Source: Mariniradius saccharolyticus AK6 | GTDB taxonomy: Bacteria > Bacteroidota > Bacteroidia > Cytophagales > Cyclobacteriaceae | DNA length: 64,000 nucleotides | Assembly: GCF_000330725.2 (NCBI RefSeq) | Contig: NZ_AMZY02000010.1 | Coordinates: 1-64,000 of the forward strand | Direction of reading: 5' to 3' | Part shown: positions 36,897 to 46,941 of the stretch, piece after piece | How positions within the stretch are numbered: the first letter of the stretch is position 1 | Layout of the letters: each line of letters starts with the position of its first letter | Notes under the pieces: generated by a model | What the model saw: the letters and a program-made list of their open reading frames with translations, nothing else | What the model was told of the DNA's origin: nothing | The model's database searches: none | Made by a program: the position numbers and the translations under genes

Positions 36897-37853
36897 TTAG
36901 GAAGTTGGTGCTGGACTTTCTTGGGTTTTTCCCTTTGGTCGTGGCACAAATCTAGGAACGCGGGCTTGATAGGATTTGTATTCGGGATACTTCGAAGCAC
37001 TGATTTCCTCACTGAAATTAGAACTGCCTTGGAAAAGAATCAACAGCAACAGACAGCCGACTACCGACCAATTGAGCCACTGCCCAGACGTGGCTACAGA
37101 AAAAAAGTAGAAAGTCACCCAGAAACCTTGCTCACCGAGGTAATTGGGATGGCGGGAAATGGCCCAAAGCCCCTTGTCCAAAAAACCCTTTGCAAAATCC
37201 CCCACAAGCAACTTCCCCTCCCGTATCAGCCTCCATTTTTCAGATTGGTACTTCCACTGCTGCTCGTCGGCGGCGGTTTCCAATGCCAAGAAAAACAAAG
37301 TGCCGGCAGCCACGAAGTAATCCCACCTACCAATACCTCCATCGTCAAACTGCATTACCACCAGCATGGGTAGCGTAAACAACAAAATCAACACATTTTG
37401 ATAGCCAGAAATAAAAAACAGATTGAATAGGGTCCATTTCCATCGGGGTTGAAACTCGGGCTTTTTCCGCAAAATCTCCCAGCGGTAGTCCTCTTCGCCC
37501 TCCCAAAACTTCCATCGATAGGCACCTTTTCTGGCAAAATTATAGGTAAGCCGCACTCCCCAAGCGCTTACCAATACTGCAAGCAGGATCATTCTTGGCG
37601 TGAAGTCACCATAATTTGCCATCACCCAGGCATAAATGATCGGCAGGATGCTCCAATATTTGTCAACCTGACTGTTATTGCGGGTAAGTTCTCCTACCAG
37701 AAAACAATAAGCAATCGACACGCCGCAGATCTTGACCAATAGCGAAAGGGCAGCCCATTCCGATTCTCCCAAGGGTATGCCAAACAGGTAGGTGAAAATG
37801 GGTACTACCAAAAGGGTGAATATCAAGAGTACAGCTGTTTGGACGATCTTCAT
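36897..37853 (-). CDS. DUF1295 family membrane enzyme
   Basis: 318 residues with about eight membrane helices. The C-terminal half has the DUF1295/steroid 5-alpha-reductase-like marks: QVDKYWSILPI near 82, GLWAISRHPNYLGEQGFW near 253 and the terminal KYPEYKSYQARVPRFVP. Related proteins use NADPH or SAM on lipid or isoprenoid substrates within the membrane. The start at 37853 avoids the tRNA gene, into which the longer reading frame would run. Confidence 0.82.
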   Translation of the reverse strand: MKIVQTAVLLIFTLLVVPIFTYLFGIPLGESEWAALSLLVKICGVSIAYCFLVGELTRNNSQVDKYWSILPIIYAWVMANYGDFTPRMILLAVLVSAWGVRLTYNFARKGAYRWKFWEGEEDYRWEILRKKPEFQPRWKWTLFNLFFISGYQNVLILLFTLPMLVVMQFDDGGIGRWDYFVAAGTLFFLALETAADEQQWKYQSEKWRLIREGKLLVGDFAKGFLDKGLWAISRHPNYLGEQGFWVTFYFFSVATSGQWLNWSVVGCLLLLILFQGSSNFSEEISASKYPEYKSYQARVPRFVPRPKGKTQESPAPTS

Positions 37854-37954
37854 GGAGACAGTATTTTCTATTGAAAATAGGGAGAAAATCAATTTTTCAA
37901 AAATCATTACAAACCTGGCGAAAAAAATACTGGACAAGGCAACCCACCTATCAA

Positions 37955-37985
37955 CAAAAAAGCCCCGGAGAGAATCCGAGGCTTT
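37955..37985 (-). terminator. Terminator of tRNA-Leu
   Basis: Read on the minus strand, AAAGCCTCGG / CCGGGGCTTT with a short loop and a run of T follows directly after the tRNA 3' end. Confidence 0.7.
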
Positions 37986-37986
37986 G

Positions 37987-38070
37987 TGCGCATGAGAAGA
38001 TTCGAACTTCCACACCCGTAAGGGCACCACCCCCTCAAAGTGGCGTGTCTACCAGTTTCACCACATGCGC
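37987..38070 (-). tRNA. tRNA-Leu(GAG)
   Basis: 84 bases forming a class-II cloverleaf. Acceptor arms GCGCATG / CATGCGC with discriminator A; D arm with TGGTAGAC; anticodon stem CCACT / GGTGG around loop TTGAGGG, anticodon GAG (complement at 38034-38036); long variable arm; T arm with GTTCGAATC. The CCA end is not encoded. It reads CUU/CUC leucine codons. Confidence 0.93.
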
Positions 38071-38182
38071 GGTTAGGGTCTGCAAAAGTAGAAAGGTTTG
38101 GTATTCGTTGCAAGTGGGTAAATGAACTTTCCGAAGAAAAATTGGGCGGAATCAGACTCCGGTGTTCCCGCTTTCTGCAAGC

Positions 38183-39067
38183 TTAGGGAAAGATTTTCCT
38201 TTCCGCAGCCAACAGCGTATTGAAAAGCAAGGAGGCTATTGTCATCGGTCCAACACCACCTGGCACCGGGGTAATGGCCGAAGCTTTGGCCTCCACTTCG
38301 TCAAATTTCACATCTCCCAAAAGTCTGAATCCGGACTTTTTACTCGCATCATCGACCCTGTGGATTCCTACGTCAATCACGACAGCACCTTCCTTGACCA
38401 TCTCTGCCGTGACAAACTCCGGTTTGCCGATCGCCACGATCAGAATATCGGCAGTCTTGGTGATTTCGGGAAGGTTTTGTGTGCGGCTATGGGTGAGCGT
38501 GACGGTACAATTTCCAGGATATTCATTTCTTGCCATCAGGATACTCATCGGAGAGCCTACAATATGACTGCGACCTATGACGACACAGTGTTTGCCTGCA
38601 GTTTCAATCTTATATCTTTTCAAAAGCTCCACAATTCCGTAGGGAGTAGCCGCCACATAGGCAGGCCAGCCCAAGGTCATCCGCCCCACATTGGTCGGCG
38701 TAAACCCGTCGACGTCTTTCTCGGGCTTGATCTTATCGGTTACTTTCTGGACCGAGATGTGTTTTGGCAGTGGCAACTGCACAATCAATCCGTCGATTTC
38801 GGGATTGGTATTGATATCTTCCACCACTTGGAGCAATTCCGCTTCGGATACAGCTGCATCCAAACGGACCAAAGTGGATTGGAAACCTACTTGCTCGCAA
38901 GCCTTCACTTTAGCACCCACGTAGGTCTGGCTCGCACCGTCGTTGCCGACCAATATGGCTGCGAGGTGGGGGATTTTTCCTCCTTCAGCCTTGATTTCGG
39001 CTACCCGAGCGGCGATTTCGGTTTTGATTTGTTCGGAAGTGAGTTTTCCGTCGATAAGAATTGCCAT
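38183..39067 (-). CDS. folD: Bifunctional methylene-THF dehydrogenase/cyclohydrolase
   Basis: 294 residues. It interconverts methylene-, methenyl- and formyl-tetrahydrofolate with NADP. Catalytic Lys lies in [13 protein letters not shown] near 47-59; QLPLPKHI near 96-103 and the cofactor site GRSHIVGSP near 165 follow, with [10 protein letters not shown] near 270. All family marks are present. It stands before the four-helix-bundle gene. Confidence 0.96.
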   Translation of the reverse strand: MAILIDGKLTSEQIKTEIAARVAEIKAEGGKIPHLAAILVGNDGASQTYVGAKVKACEQVGFQSTLVRLDAAVSEAELLQVVEDINTNPEIDGLIVQLPLPKHISVQKVTDKIKPEKDVDGFTPTNVGRMTLGWPAYVAATPYGIVELLKRYKIETAGKHCVVIGRSHIVGSPMSILMARNEYPGNCTVTLTHSRTQNLPEITKTADILIVAIGKPEFVTAEMVKEGAVVIDVGIHRVDDASKKSGFRLLGDVKFDEVEAKASAITPVPGGVGPMTIASLLFNTLLAAERKIFP

Positions 39068-39092
39068 TTGCTATGGATTAAGTTTTTTTTGA

Positions 39093-39122
39093 AAGTACGA
39101 AATCCGAAGTACGAAGTACGAG
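39093..39122. repeat. Left inverted repeat around four-helix-bundle gene
   Basis: AAGTACGAA at 39093-39101 and AAGTACGAAGTACGA near 39107-39121. The reverse complement of this block recurs at 39522-39551 on the other side of the gene. Confidence 0.7.
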
Positions 39123-39133
39123 GAAAGCACACC

Positions 39134-39490
39134 CTATTGGTTGCTTTTTGCTTTGTTAATCGAAGCCACAACCATCTTCAATATCTGTTCACCCTCATCT
39201 AAAAGCAGTGACAGTTCTCTCTCTAACGAAACATCACCGTTGATCTCTCTGATAAGTTCCAGGAAGTATAACGATTCATCAGCTTCCTCTTCGACAATTT
39301 TCAATTTATTAATGAAGTCAGCGGTTGACTTTGCGCGTTGACTCGCACGGTAGTTTGCTCCTACTGAACTGGAGCATCTGATAAGTTGGTTGACATAACT
39401 GTTGAAGCCTCTGGAATTAGGAAGTTTGTTGCAAAAATGCCAAACATCAACTGCAAACCGTTTTGTCCTTATTGTCAGATTGGTCTGCAT
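39134..39490 (-). CDS. Four-helix-bundle (23S rRNA IVS-like, S23) protein
   Basis: 118 residues, all helical. Conserved marks: the helix-1 region FAVDVWHFCNKLP, QLIRCSSSVGANYRASQRAKS near 35-56, and the EEADESLYFLELI helix near 67. The family was first seen inside intervening sequences of 23S rRNA genes and is common as a stand-alone gene in Bacteroidota. Its function is unknown. It sits between folD and lepA, with inverted repeats on both sides, suggesting it arrived as a unit. Confidence 0.88.
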   Translation of the reverse strand: MQTNLTIRTKRFAVDVWHFCNKLPNSRGFNSYVNQLIRCSSSVGANYRASQRAKSTADFINKLKIVEEEADESLYFLELIREINGDVSLERELSLLLDEGEQILKMVVASINKAKSNQ

Positions 39491-39521
39491 ATGGGTCTCA
39501 AAAGGGCCTTGAGTTAAGATA

Positions 39522-39551
39522 TTCGTACTTCTAACTTCTAACTTCGTACTT
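39522..39551. repeat. Right inverted repeat around four-helix-bundle gene
   Basis: TTCGTACTTCTAACTTCTAA then CTTCGTACTT. Its reverse complement shares AAGTACGAA and AAGTACGA words, in order, with 39093-39122. Confidence 0.7.
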
Positions 39552-39553
39552 GA

Positions 39554-41341
39554 CTAATCCAATTTAAGTACCGCCATAAATGCCTCCTGAGGCACCTCGA
39601 CATTGCCGACTTGCCTCATTCGCTTCTTGCCCTTCTTCTGTTTTTCGAGGAGTTTGCGCTTTCTGGAAATATCACCACCGTAGCACTTGGCCAAGACGTT
39701 TTTGCGAAGTGCCTTTACGGTCTCCCTGGCGATGATTTTGGTGCCGATGGCAGCCTGGATGGCGATTTCGAACATCTGACGCGGTACGAGTTCTTTGAGT
39801 TTTTCACAAAGTCTCTTGCCCCATTCGTAGGCTTTGTCGCGGTGCACGATGGCGGAAAGCGCATCTACGACCTCGCCGTTGAGCATCACATCCAATCTCA
39901 CCATGTGGGATTGCTGGAAGCCCATCAATTCGTAATCGAGCGACGCATATCCCCGCGAAATGGTCTTTAATTTATCGAAGAAATCAAATACGATCTCGGC
40001 CAAAGGCATATGGAAGGTCAATTCGACCCGGTCAGAAGTCAAATAGATTTGGTTTTTGATCTGACCTCTTTTTTCCATGCAAAGTTGAATCACAGGACCC
40101 ACATACTCTGCAGCCGTGATGATCGTAGCTTTAACAAACGGCTCTTCAATATGCTTGAACCTGGTCGGATCGGGCATGTCTGAGGGTGCGTTGATCAATT
40201 TCACCTCGTCATTGGTCATGATGGCCCTGAACTGCACAGAAGGCACCGTCGTGATCACCGTCATGTCAAACTCTCGCTCAAGCCGCTCTTGGATGATCTC
40301 CATGTGGAGCATTCCCAAGAATCCGCAGCGAAATCCAAAACCCAGCGCCGCAGAGGTCTCGGGTTCCCATACCAGCGAGGCATCGTTGAGCTGTAGCTTC
40401 TCCATCGACGCCCTCAACTCTTCGAATTCGGTGGTATCCACGGGATAAATCCCCGCAAAAACCATTGGCTTTACGTTTTCAAAACCCTTGATGGCCGCGG
40501 CACAGGGATTTTTCACATGGGTAATGGTATCACCGACTTTCACTTCTTTGGCGACTTTGATGCCGGAAATGAGGTATCCCACGTTACCCGCAGACATGGT
40601 CTGTTGCGGAATTTGGTTGATGCCGAGTATTCCGATCTCATCGGCCTCGTATTCACGGCCTGTGTTGACAAATTTGATCCGGTCACCCTTGTTGATCGTA
40701 CCGTTAAAAATCCGGAAGATAACTTCCACGCCACGGAAAGAATTGAATACGGAATCAAAAATCATGGCTTGAAGTGGTGCTTCCGGATCACCCTTTGGTG
40801 CCGGTATTCTTTCCACCACGGCATTCAGGATATCTTCGATCCCAATGCCCTCTTTTCCGGAGGCAAGTATGATATCCTCTCTTTTGCAACCAATCAGATC
40901 GATCACCTCATCGGCCACGACGTCAGGGTCAGCGCCGGGAAGGTCAATCTTGTTGAGCACAGGGATTATCTCCAAATCATGGCCAATTGCCAAATACAAA
41001 TTGGAAATGGTCTGCGCTTCGATACCCTGCGAGGCATCCACGATCAACAGCGCGCCCTCACAAGCGGCGATGGATCTGGACACTTCGTAGGAAAAATCTA
41101 CGTGTCCCGGGGTATCTATAAGGTTGAGGACATATTCCTCACCCTTGTAGTTGTACTTCATCTGGATCGCGTGGGATTTGATGGTAATCCCCCTTTCCCT
41201 TTCCAAATCCATGTTGTCCAACAACTGGTCCTGCATTTCCCTGTCACTTACCGTGTTGGTAAACTGGAGCAGGCGGTCGGCCAAAGTACTCTTCCCATGG
41301 TCAATATGGGCGATGATACAGAAGTTTCTAATTCGTTGCAT
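39554..41341 (-). CDS. lepA: Elongation factor 4 (LepA)
   Basis: 595 residues. Translational GTPase thought to back-translocate stalled ribosomes. G1 AHIDHGKST near 12-20, G3 DTPGHVDF near 77-84, G4 NKID near 131 and SASGKEG-like LASGKEGIG near 160 are seen; the LepA-specific C-terminus ([20 protein letters not shown]) is intact. The start is MQRIRNFCI, matching the usual LepA N-terminus; ATG 41347 gives two extra residues. Confidence 0.96.
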   Translation of the reverse strand: MQRIRNFCIIAHIDHGKSTLADRLLQFTNTVSDREMQDQLLDNMDLERERGITIKSHAIQMKYNYKGEEYVLNLIDTPGHVDFSYEVSRSIAACEGALLIVDASQGIEAQTISNLYLAIGHDLEIIPVLNKIDLPGADPDVVADEVIDLIGCKREDIILASGKEGIGIEDILNAVVERIPAPKGDPEAPLQAMIFDSVFNSFRGVEVIFRIFNGTINKGDRIKFVNTGREYEADEIGILGINQIPQQTMSAGNVGYLISGIKVAKEVKVGDTITHVKNPCAAAIKGFENVKPMVFAGIYPVDTTEFEELRASMEKLQLNDASLVWEPETSAALGFGFRCGFLGMLHMEIIQERLEREFDMTVITTVPSVQFRAIMTNDEVKLINAPSDMPDPTRFKHIEEPFVKATIITAAEYVGPVIQLCMEKRGQIKNQIYLTSDRVELTFHMPLAEIVFDFFDKLKTISRGYASLDYELMGFQQSHMVRLDVMLNGEVVDALSAIVHRDKAYEWGKRLCEKLKELVPRQMFEIAIQAAIGTKIIARETVKALRKNVLAKCYGGDISRKRKLLEKQKKGKKRMRQVGNVEVPQEAFMAVLKLD

Positions 41342-41523
41342 ATTCATTCTGGGCGCAAAAATAGGTAAAATTGTGGGTTATTTTGGTATAGCCTCAAAAC
41401 ACCTAGGTAAATTTGAAGGGCAAGAGAACAAACCACAAAATGGCATCAACCAGATATTTGATCTTGGTGTCAATCCTTGATCAAACTGGTTGAAAGCAGC
41501 AATTGTTGGCCAGCAGAAAGAAC

Positions 41524-42069
41524 ATGAAAAAAATTGCTTTAAATAAACTGGAAAAGAATATCGCCGAATACATCCTGTATATGTACCAAATGGAGGATCT
41601 AATCCGGGCATATGATTTCAATTTGGAGGAAATTCGGCAATTTGTCGTGTCTCACTATCCTATTGCTGAGTCTGAAAAACAGGAAACTTTGAGCTGGTTT
41701 GCAGAAATCGCCCATGAATTGAAGTCCTCGGGCATCGAAAAACGAGGGCATCTAGTCCGGGTTCAAACACATATGGATACCCTAGCCAAGATTCACTGGG
41801 AAATCCTCAAGACCGACAAAAACTATTTCGAGCTCTTCCAAAAAGCCAAACCACATCTCCTTCAATTGGTATTGGAGGCGAAAGGTGAAAACCCCGGAAA
41901 TGAAATCCGAATTTGCCTGCATTCCATCTACGGGCAATTGCTGGCGAGACTCCAAGGACGAGAGATTCCAGCAGATATCCTCGAAGCAAATGAGCGATTT
42001 GGCGATCTCATCAGTTACCTGGTGTTTGTCTTTCACCAACGTGAAAGGGAAAAAATCGAAAAAAACTGA
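41524..42069 (+). CDS. DUF4924 family protein
   Basis: 181 residues from ATG 41524. Bacteroidota-specific family of unknown function, helical and cytoplasmic. Conserved features: NIAEYILYMYQMEDLIRA near 12-29 and the HYPI and HSIYGQLLARLQGR segments. A longer frame starts at 41503 but the seven extra residues are not family-like. Monocistronic, divergent from lepA. Confidence 0.82.
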   Translation: MKKIALNKLEKNIAEYILYMYQMEDLIRAYDFNLEEIRQFVVSHYPIAESEKQETLSWFAEIAHELKSSGIEKRGHLVRVQTHMDTLAKIHWEILKTDKNYFELFQKAKPHLLQLVLEAKGENPGNEIRICLHSIYGQLLARLQGREIPADILEANERFGDLISYLVFVFHQREREKIEKN

Positions 42070-42217
42070 TCGTGTTGGCCATGCAATCCACACTTGTGCT
42101 TGGCCTTTACAGCGTGTGAGACCAATATTTGCCTCAACTACGTATGGAACCATAAATCCATTTTTTCAAGAATCTTTGAATCCTTTGATGCAACACTGAT
42201 TTTCTAAGCTTACACGA

Positions 42218-43741
42218 TCACCGCCGCGAGCGGGATTTCACTTCTTCCAGCAAAGCTTCTGTGCCGGTTTCGTGGTTTTGAATATGGATAAAACTGCCCT
42301 TTGTGCCAGTTGCCAGTTTTCTCAGATTACTTAGCGCCTTGCCGTCATTGCCCAAACCGACGACCGAAAGTATGATGCGGCGATTGGCGTTGATGCGTTG
42401 GCGGTCTTGTGTTGACAGGCTGAAAAGTCCATCTGTCACTAAGATGATCTCATTGTTGCCGTCTTCGACAAAATTACGAACAGTATAGTCATAGGCGAGT
42501 TCCAAGCCTTTGTTGGCCTTGGTCTCCCCGGCCGCCGCAAGACTGTCAATCAAAGCGTAAAGGCTATCTTTCTGGGTTACACCCCTCAGAGAAAAATGGA
42601 CGATCGCCGAATCGGCAAAGCTCATCAGCGTGAGCCGGTCGATATCGCGGAGTTGACCGATGAGCCGCTTCAAAGACGATTTGAGCAATGGCAATTTATT
42701 GTCCCCTTTCATTGATCCTGAGCGGTCAATTAGGAACACCAAGTTGTTGGCCTTGTATTTCGCCACCTCCAGTTCGCTTTCCCCTACAGCCTGCATCGGC
42801 AGAAGTGGATCAATTTGGGTGTCGCGGGGTGGCGGTTTGATATCCGGGAAGCTCTGGGTAGAATCGGCACGGAGCATGAAAATATCGCCCGATCCATAGC
42901 TGTGTTTGTAAGAGACGAAATATGCGAAATCGCGCGATGGAGCGATACAATAATAAATTTCCGAATAATTGCTGTTCACGCGAAACCCGAGATTTTCCGG
43001 CACAGACCATTGGGTCCAGGAGTCGCCGAGGCGTCGGGAGCGGTAGATGTCGTCCGCGCCATAGCCGCCCGGACGGTTGCTGGCAAAATACAGCGTAGCG
43101 CCGTCATTGTCCAAAAAAGGCGTAGTGTCGTCAAACTCAGAGTTGAGCGGCGCTGGTAAGCGTTCGGGCATTTGCCAACGTAACTCCGTCCACGGCGCTG
43201 ATGGGTTTTCCGGCTGGCAGACGTAGATATCTTTGCGCTCGTTTTCGGCGTAGCTCAGCAACAGCATTTTGGTTGGTCGGTGCAAAAAAGCGTTGACAAA
43301 CCGCCCTTTGGCTTGCGTCCGCAATGTCGGTATGTCAAGCCGTACAAATCGTTTTTGACTGGGCAGGTACCATGATAGCCCTGTCGATTGCACCCAACCT
43401 ATGTCCGTTTGCTCAAACCAGCCGTTGACCAGCAGCAAGTCGTTTTCCACTTGGGCAAACACATACTTACTCCCATCAGTCGGTGGATTAAGGCCCTCGG
43501 CTTTCTGTTTGGGTGCCCAAGTGCCCGCTTCGTTCCTTTGGCTAAACCATATCTCGTACCTGCCGGTGGTGGCGTTTTCACTGAAGTAAAGTGTGTTCCC
43601 ATCCAGCGAGAACACCGGCAAAATCTGGTCTTCCTTCGTATTGACCGATGGTCCCAGATTTTCCTTGATCGAGTTGGTCTGCGCCAACAAAGGCATACCG
43701 CTCAGCAGCCACAAAAGCAGCGATTTCAATGCCTTTTTCAA
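42218..43741 (-). CDS. Secreted VWA protein with PD40 propeller
   Basis: 507 residues, apparently starting with TTG at 43741: no ATG precedes the signal peptide (LKKALKSLLLWLLSGMPLLAQ), and this TTG starts just 1 base past the upstream stop codon. Two WD40-like PD40 repeats (DGNTLYFSENATTGRYEIW and DGATLYFASNRPGGYGADDIY) mark a propeller in residues 30-330. A von Willebrand A domain follows with the metal-site motif DRSGSMKG near 366 and VTDGLF. Exported protein, probably a surface or periplasmic interaction module. It is coupled to the DUF6569 gene. Confidence 0.82.
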   Translation of the reverse strand: MKKALKSLLLWLLSGMPLLAQTNSIKENLGPSVNTKEDQILPVFSLDGNTLYFSENATTGRYEIWFSQRNEAGTWAPKQKAEGLNPPTDGSKYVFAQVENDLLLVNGWFEQTDIGWVQSTGLSWYLPSQKRFVRLDIPTLRTQAKGRFVNAFLHRPTKMLLLSYAENERKDIYVCQPENPSAPWTELRWQMPERLPAPLNSEFDDTTPFLDNDGATLYFASNRPGGYGADDIYRSRRLGDSWTQWSVPENLGFRVNSNYSEIYYCIAPSRDFAYFVSYKHSYGSGDIFMLRADSTQSFPDIKPPPRDTQIDPLLPMQAVGESELEVAKYKANNLVFLIDRSGSMKGDNKLPLLKSSLKRLIGQLRDIDRLTLMSFADSAIVHFSLRGVTQKDSLYALIDSLAAAGETKANKGLELAYDYTVRNFVEDGNNEIILVTDGLFSLSTQDRQRINANRRIILSVVGLGNDGKALSNLRKLATGTKGSFIHIQNHETGTEALLEEVKSRSRR

Positions 43742-43742
43742 A

Positions 43743-44696
43743 TCAATAGGTGGTGATGTGGATGATTTGCTCGCCCTGCCTGAACATCTTGCCGTTTTGC
43801 CGTACAAATCTATCCTGCATCACAGTGTTGCTGAGCAAGTTGTCCATGTAGCGCTTTACGGACTCTTCGGTCATACTGACGGGCGCACCGAAAGTGAGGG
43901 CTTCGTCAATATAGGCGTAAATAAGGTTGTTGTACTCACGGTAAAACAAGTCAGGGGAAACAAAAATGTCGCAGCCCATCACCACACCGCCCGTTACTCC
44001 CACAATGCCAACGATGTTTTCTTTGTTCATGAATTTTTGGTTAAAAAACTCCAGGTATTCGTTTTCTCGCCTGATGTACTCCGGCGAATTGGCGTGGGCG
44101 GTATAGGCCTCTGTGCTGGTGCGGATACCGTCGCGGCGGTTTTCCTTGGAAATCTCCTCCCACACAGCACCTTGACTTTGCTCCCGGTCGATCACTTGTC
44201 GTAGGTGCATGCTGGCCTCATGGTAATTTTTGAATTTGGTGCTTTTGGTACCGCCTGACCACCGGCCTTTTTCCACGCAAAAAACCGGCACCTCTACCCT
44301 TCCGCTTCTTGGATTTACAATCATGTCCTGCGCAATTACGCGGTCTTGCATGCCGCCTGTGATTACCTCTCCTGACATCAAGAAAATAGGCTGGTCAGAA
44401 AAGTTTTCAAAAGTGAGTATGTTCACGTCTTCGCGGATTCGGCCCCTAGCGTCCGTCCGCTCAGTGAAAGCTGCTTGGTTGGTGGCCAAAGCCTGAGCCA
44501 AACTCATCACATTATTGAGACTGGCAGCTTGCTGATTGGCCTCGGCAAAACTCGGTTTGGCACGGATTGGAATGATTTTGAGATCCCTAAATTGGTGGGC
44601 ACCGGCGTAGTCCACTTCGAGGTGTTCGTAGGTAAATTGGGCAAAGACCGAAGAGAAGACACAAGACAGGACAAGAATGAGCAATGTTGGTTTCAT
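43743..44696 (-). CDS. DUF6569 (ARPP-1) family secreted protein
   Basis: 317 residues, signal peptide MKPTLLILVLSCVFSSVFAQ. The mature part matches the ARPP-1/DUF6569 family: the early LKIIPIRAK, the ALATNQAAFTER helix, PIFLMSGEVITGGMQDRVIAQD near 100-121 and VPVFCVEKGRW near 135-145. Function unknown. It is the first gene of a pair with the VWA-propeller gene. Confidence 0.8.
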   Translation of the reverse strand: MKPTLLILVLSCVFSSVFAQFTYEHLEVDYAGAHQFRDLKIIPIRAKPSFAEANQQAASLNNVMSLAQALATNQAAFTERTDARGRIREDVNILTFENFSDQPIFLMSGEVITGGMQDRVIAQDMIVNPRSGRVEVPVFCVEKGRWSGGTKSTKFKNYHEASMHLRQVIDREQSQGAVWEEISKENRRDGIRTSTEAYTAHANSPEYIRRENEYLEFFNQKFMNKENIVGIVGVTGGVVMGCDIFVSPDLFYREYNNLIYAYIDEALTFGAPVSMTEESVKRYMDNLLSNTVMQDRFVRQNGKMFRQGEQIIHITTY

Positions 44697-45086
44697 GGGG
44701 TCGTCGTTAATCTTTATTTTGTGTTAGACTAAATACGAATTTGTTTTCACAGTGGATAAGTTTTAGCCAAGAGGAATCGAAGAAATTTTTAAGGTGAAAT
44801 AAAAACTCTTTTGAATTTTGGAGGCCATGGAAATTACACCCACTCCGAGCACGAATTCTTCGCCCATCGGGGCGATTCTGGCGAGTATTCGCAGCAAACG
44901 GCCGATTTGGAGATTTGAACAATGAATCGGTATTCGTCTTTCGACAACTTGCATTAGTGAGAAACCGAAAGAACCTGTGTTGCCGATACATCCATCGGCA
45001 CAAAGGCTCGCGCCAAGAATTCTATACGTTATACCTAAATCGTGTAACATTTGTAATCATTGCGCATCATCCATAGGTTTACCGAT
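44697..45086. other. Intergenic region, no supported gene
   Basis: 390 bases, divergent between DUF6569 and DoxX genes. A minus-strand frame of 95 codons (44763-45050) has no family features and I do not call it. A hairpin is visible: TGCCGAT (44981-44987) / ATCGGCA (44994-45000). No clean promoter match. Confidence 0.5.
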
Positions 45087-45710
45087 ATGTTGATGAAAAT
45101 CAAGGAAAACATCCTCGCCCAACTCTTTGTGATCTACACCCGATATCTTGTCGGTTCGGGCTTTGTTTTTGCAAGCATCGTAAAAATCAAAGGCGAAAGA
45201 TTCACTACCGTCAGCCACGAGGATGCCCCGTTCGGAACGGCATTCCATTTTTTCGAAACCATGTATCAGACCGGGATTTATTGGCAATTTCTGGGCTGGG
45301 GGCAGTTAGTCGCAGGTTTGTTGCTGATGACGCAGCGCTTCGCCAAATTGGGTGCGGTGGTTTTTTTCCCCATTATTCTCAACGTATTCGTGATCACGAT
45401 CTCGATGGAATTCGCCTTCACGCCTGTGATCACGTTTCTGATGCTGATGGCCAATCTGCTGCTGCTTCTTTGGCATTGGGACGAGCTCAAGATTTTGCTC
45501 AACTTGACGCCAACACTTCCCGATGCCAATCGATTGGAGAACAAAAAAATCTGGGAAATCACTGGTTGGATCCTGTTTTTAATGACTGCCGGATATCGTG
45601 CCATCAACACGCTCTACAACCCGATTCTTTGGATGGGGATGCTGGTATTGGTTGGATTGGTTCCTTTGGTAATTGTTTGGGTGAAGGGGAAAAAATACCT
45701 CAGGTTTTGA
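45087..45710 (+). CDS. DoxX-family membrane protein
   Basis: 207 residues from ATG 45087 (a second ATG two codons later; the TTG at 45060 is less likely). Four or five hydrophobic helices; the segment TRYLVGSGFVFASIVKIKG near 17-35 is the DoxX-type opening, and GQLVAGLLLMTQRFAKLGAVVFFPI follows. DoxX-like proteins are small membrane proteins linked to thiol or quinone redox. The role here is not shown. Monocistronic. Confidence 0.75.
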   Translation: MLMKIKENILAQLFVIYTRYLVGSGFVFASIVKIKGERFTTVSHEDAPFGTAFHFFETMYQTGIYWQFLGWGQLVAGLLLMTQRFAKLGAVVFFPIILNVFVITISMEFAFTPVITFLMLMANLLLLLWHWDELKILLNLTPTLPDANRLENKKIWEITGWILFLMTAGYRAINTLYNPILWMGMLVLVGLVPLVIVWVKGKKYLRF

Positions 45711-45854
45711 CCAAACTCATGCTGACACGACCGGTCGATCCTCGGCCAGAAATGATTGGATCAGGATCAAAAAAAATCCGCACCCATGTAGGATACGGAC
45801 CATTTTCGGAACCGGGTAACTCAAACCGGATTACATAGCTGCAACTTCCCGTCG

Positions 45855-46370
45855 CTAAGGCAAGGTGTCAGCTGCAGCCTTTTGCGCAGCCTCATACTCC
45901 ATAAAAGCGATGACTATGGGGGAATTGTCCCAGTAGCCATGCTCGCGGGTGATTTTGCCGTCAACAAACTGATAAGTGGCGTGGACGGGAACCTCAAACG
46001 CCTGGCCCGTCGCTGCCATTGTCGCTTTCCAAGTTCCCCAAACGTTGACCCATTTTTCGCCCTCATCTGTAGTCACCATTTCAATCGCATCTTCACCAAT
46101 GGCGATGGAATAACTCGAAAACCCGGCCATCTCGTCCTTTTGTTGTGCGATCATCTGATCTACCGATGTTGGTTTGGTTTCGGGCGCGTTGTTGAATATC
46201 TGGGCACCCTCAGCATAAAACTGCCGTTGCCCCTCAAAATCCCCTTTGTTGTAAAGATCGTACATCGATTTGATCGCGTCGATTTCTGGCGACTGCATGG
46301 TGTATCGCTGCTCTTGGGCACAAGAAAACAACATGGCGCATACTCCAAGGATAATCAGTGTTTTTTTCAT
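45855..46370 (-). CDS. Lipoprotein with NTF2-like (SnoaL/DUF4440) domain
   Basis: 171 residues. Lipoprotein signal MKKTLIILGVCAMLFSC, lipobox LFSC. The mature part has the helix-helix-strand order of NTF2-like proteins (IDAIKSMYDLYNKGDFEGQRQFYAEGAQIF, then VPVHATYQFVDGKITREHGYWDN). Such proteins bind small ligands in a cone pocket; an enzymatic role cannot be claimed. Single gene. Confidence 0.72.
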   Translation of the reverse strand: MKKTLIILGVCAMLFSCAQEQRYTMQSPEIDAIKSMYDLYNKGDFEGQRQFYAEGAQIFNNAPETKPTSVDQMIAQQKDEMAGFSSYSIAIGEDAIEMVTTDEGEKWVNVWGTWKATMAATGQAFEVPVHATYQFVDGKITREHGYWDNSPIVIAFMEYEAAQKAAADTLP

Positions 46371-46876
46371 GGGATGGTTTTTTTGATTGATGGGAAATGA
46401 TTTGCAAATTCTGTCTGCTCAATTAAACCCTGTACTAACAGGTAATGCACCACCCACTTGGGCGTACCGAAAATCTCAAGCTGATTGATCTTTCATCGTA
46501 GCCTTGACTATCAAGCTTCCTTCCGAAAAGAGGAATCGATCCTTATAAACTAATTTCTTGGAAATCTAAAAAACCCTACTCAAATCCTCGGGGCGGGCAT
46601 CCCATTTCAATGGACTTTGGAAACATCAAATTTTGGGCATTTTCACAAAAAACAAACTCTTGTAAATGTTGATAAAATCGCCCAAAAATCAAAACAAATA
46701 TCGTTGATTATGAGGAATTTAAGATGCAGGAGAACACTTTTTACGACCGAGTATTCGAATTATACATTTCCACTACTCAACTGAAGATACAAGCAAAAAT
46801 TATTTCCCCACAGGCAAACATACACATCAAGAATAATGCCCCGAAGCGGATGAGGTCTGATGATATTCGAAAGCAT
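46371..46876. other. Intergenic region, no supported gene
   Basis: About 500 bases between the NTF2-like lipoprotein and the end of the ABC operon. AT-rich in the middle (46660-46800). No open frame with family features, no repeat, no tRNA. Confidence 0.55.
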
Positions 46877-46908
46877 TAAAAATCCACCCGGACTACCATC
46901 TCGGGTGG
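46877..46908 (-). terminator. Terminator of ABC efflux operon
   Basis: Read on the minus strand: TCCACCCG, a short loop, CGGGTGGA and a T-run. It lies about 34 bases after the last permease gene. Confidence 0.8.
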
Positions 46909-46941
46909 ACTTAAAAAAACCAGTGTTCCAAATGAAGCTTA

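Noticed and set aside
38141-38182. Possible extra RNA gene downstream of folD
   Set aside because: No cloverleaf or conserved RNA pattern was found; only the tRNA-Leu is supported.
38162-39202. 346-codon plus-strand frame opposite folD
   Set aside because: Shadow of folD; no family features.
44763-45050. 95-codon minus-strand frame starting with ATG
   Set aside because: No domain, no promoter match, mixed composition; it lies in a divergent control region.
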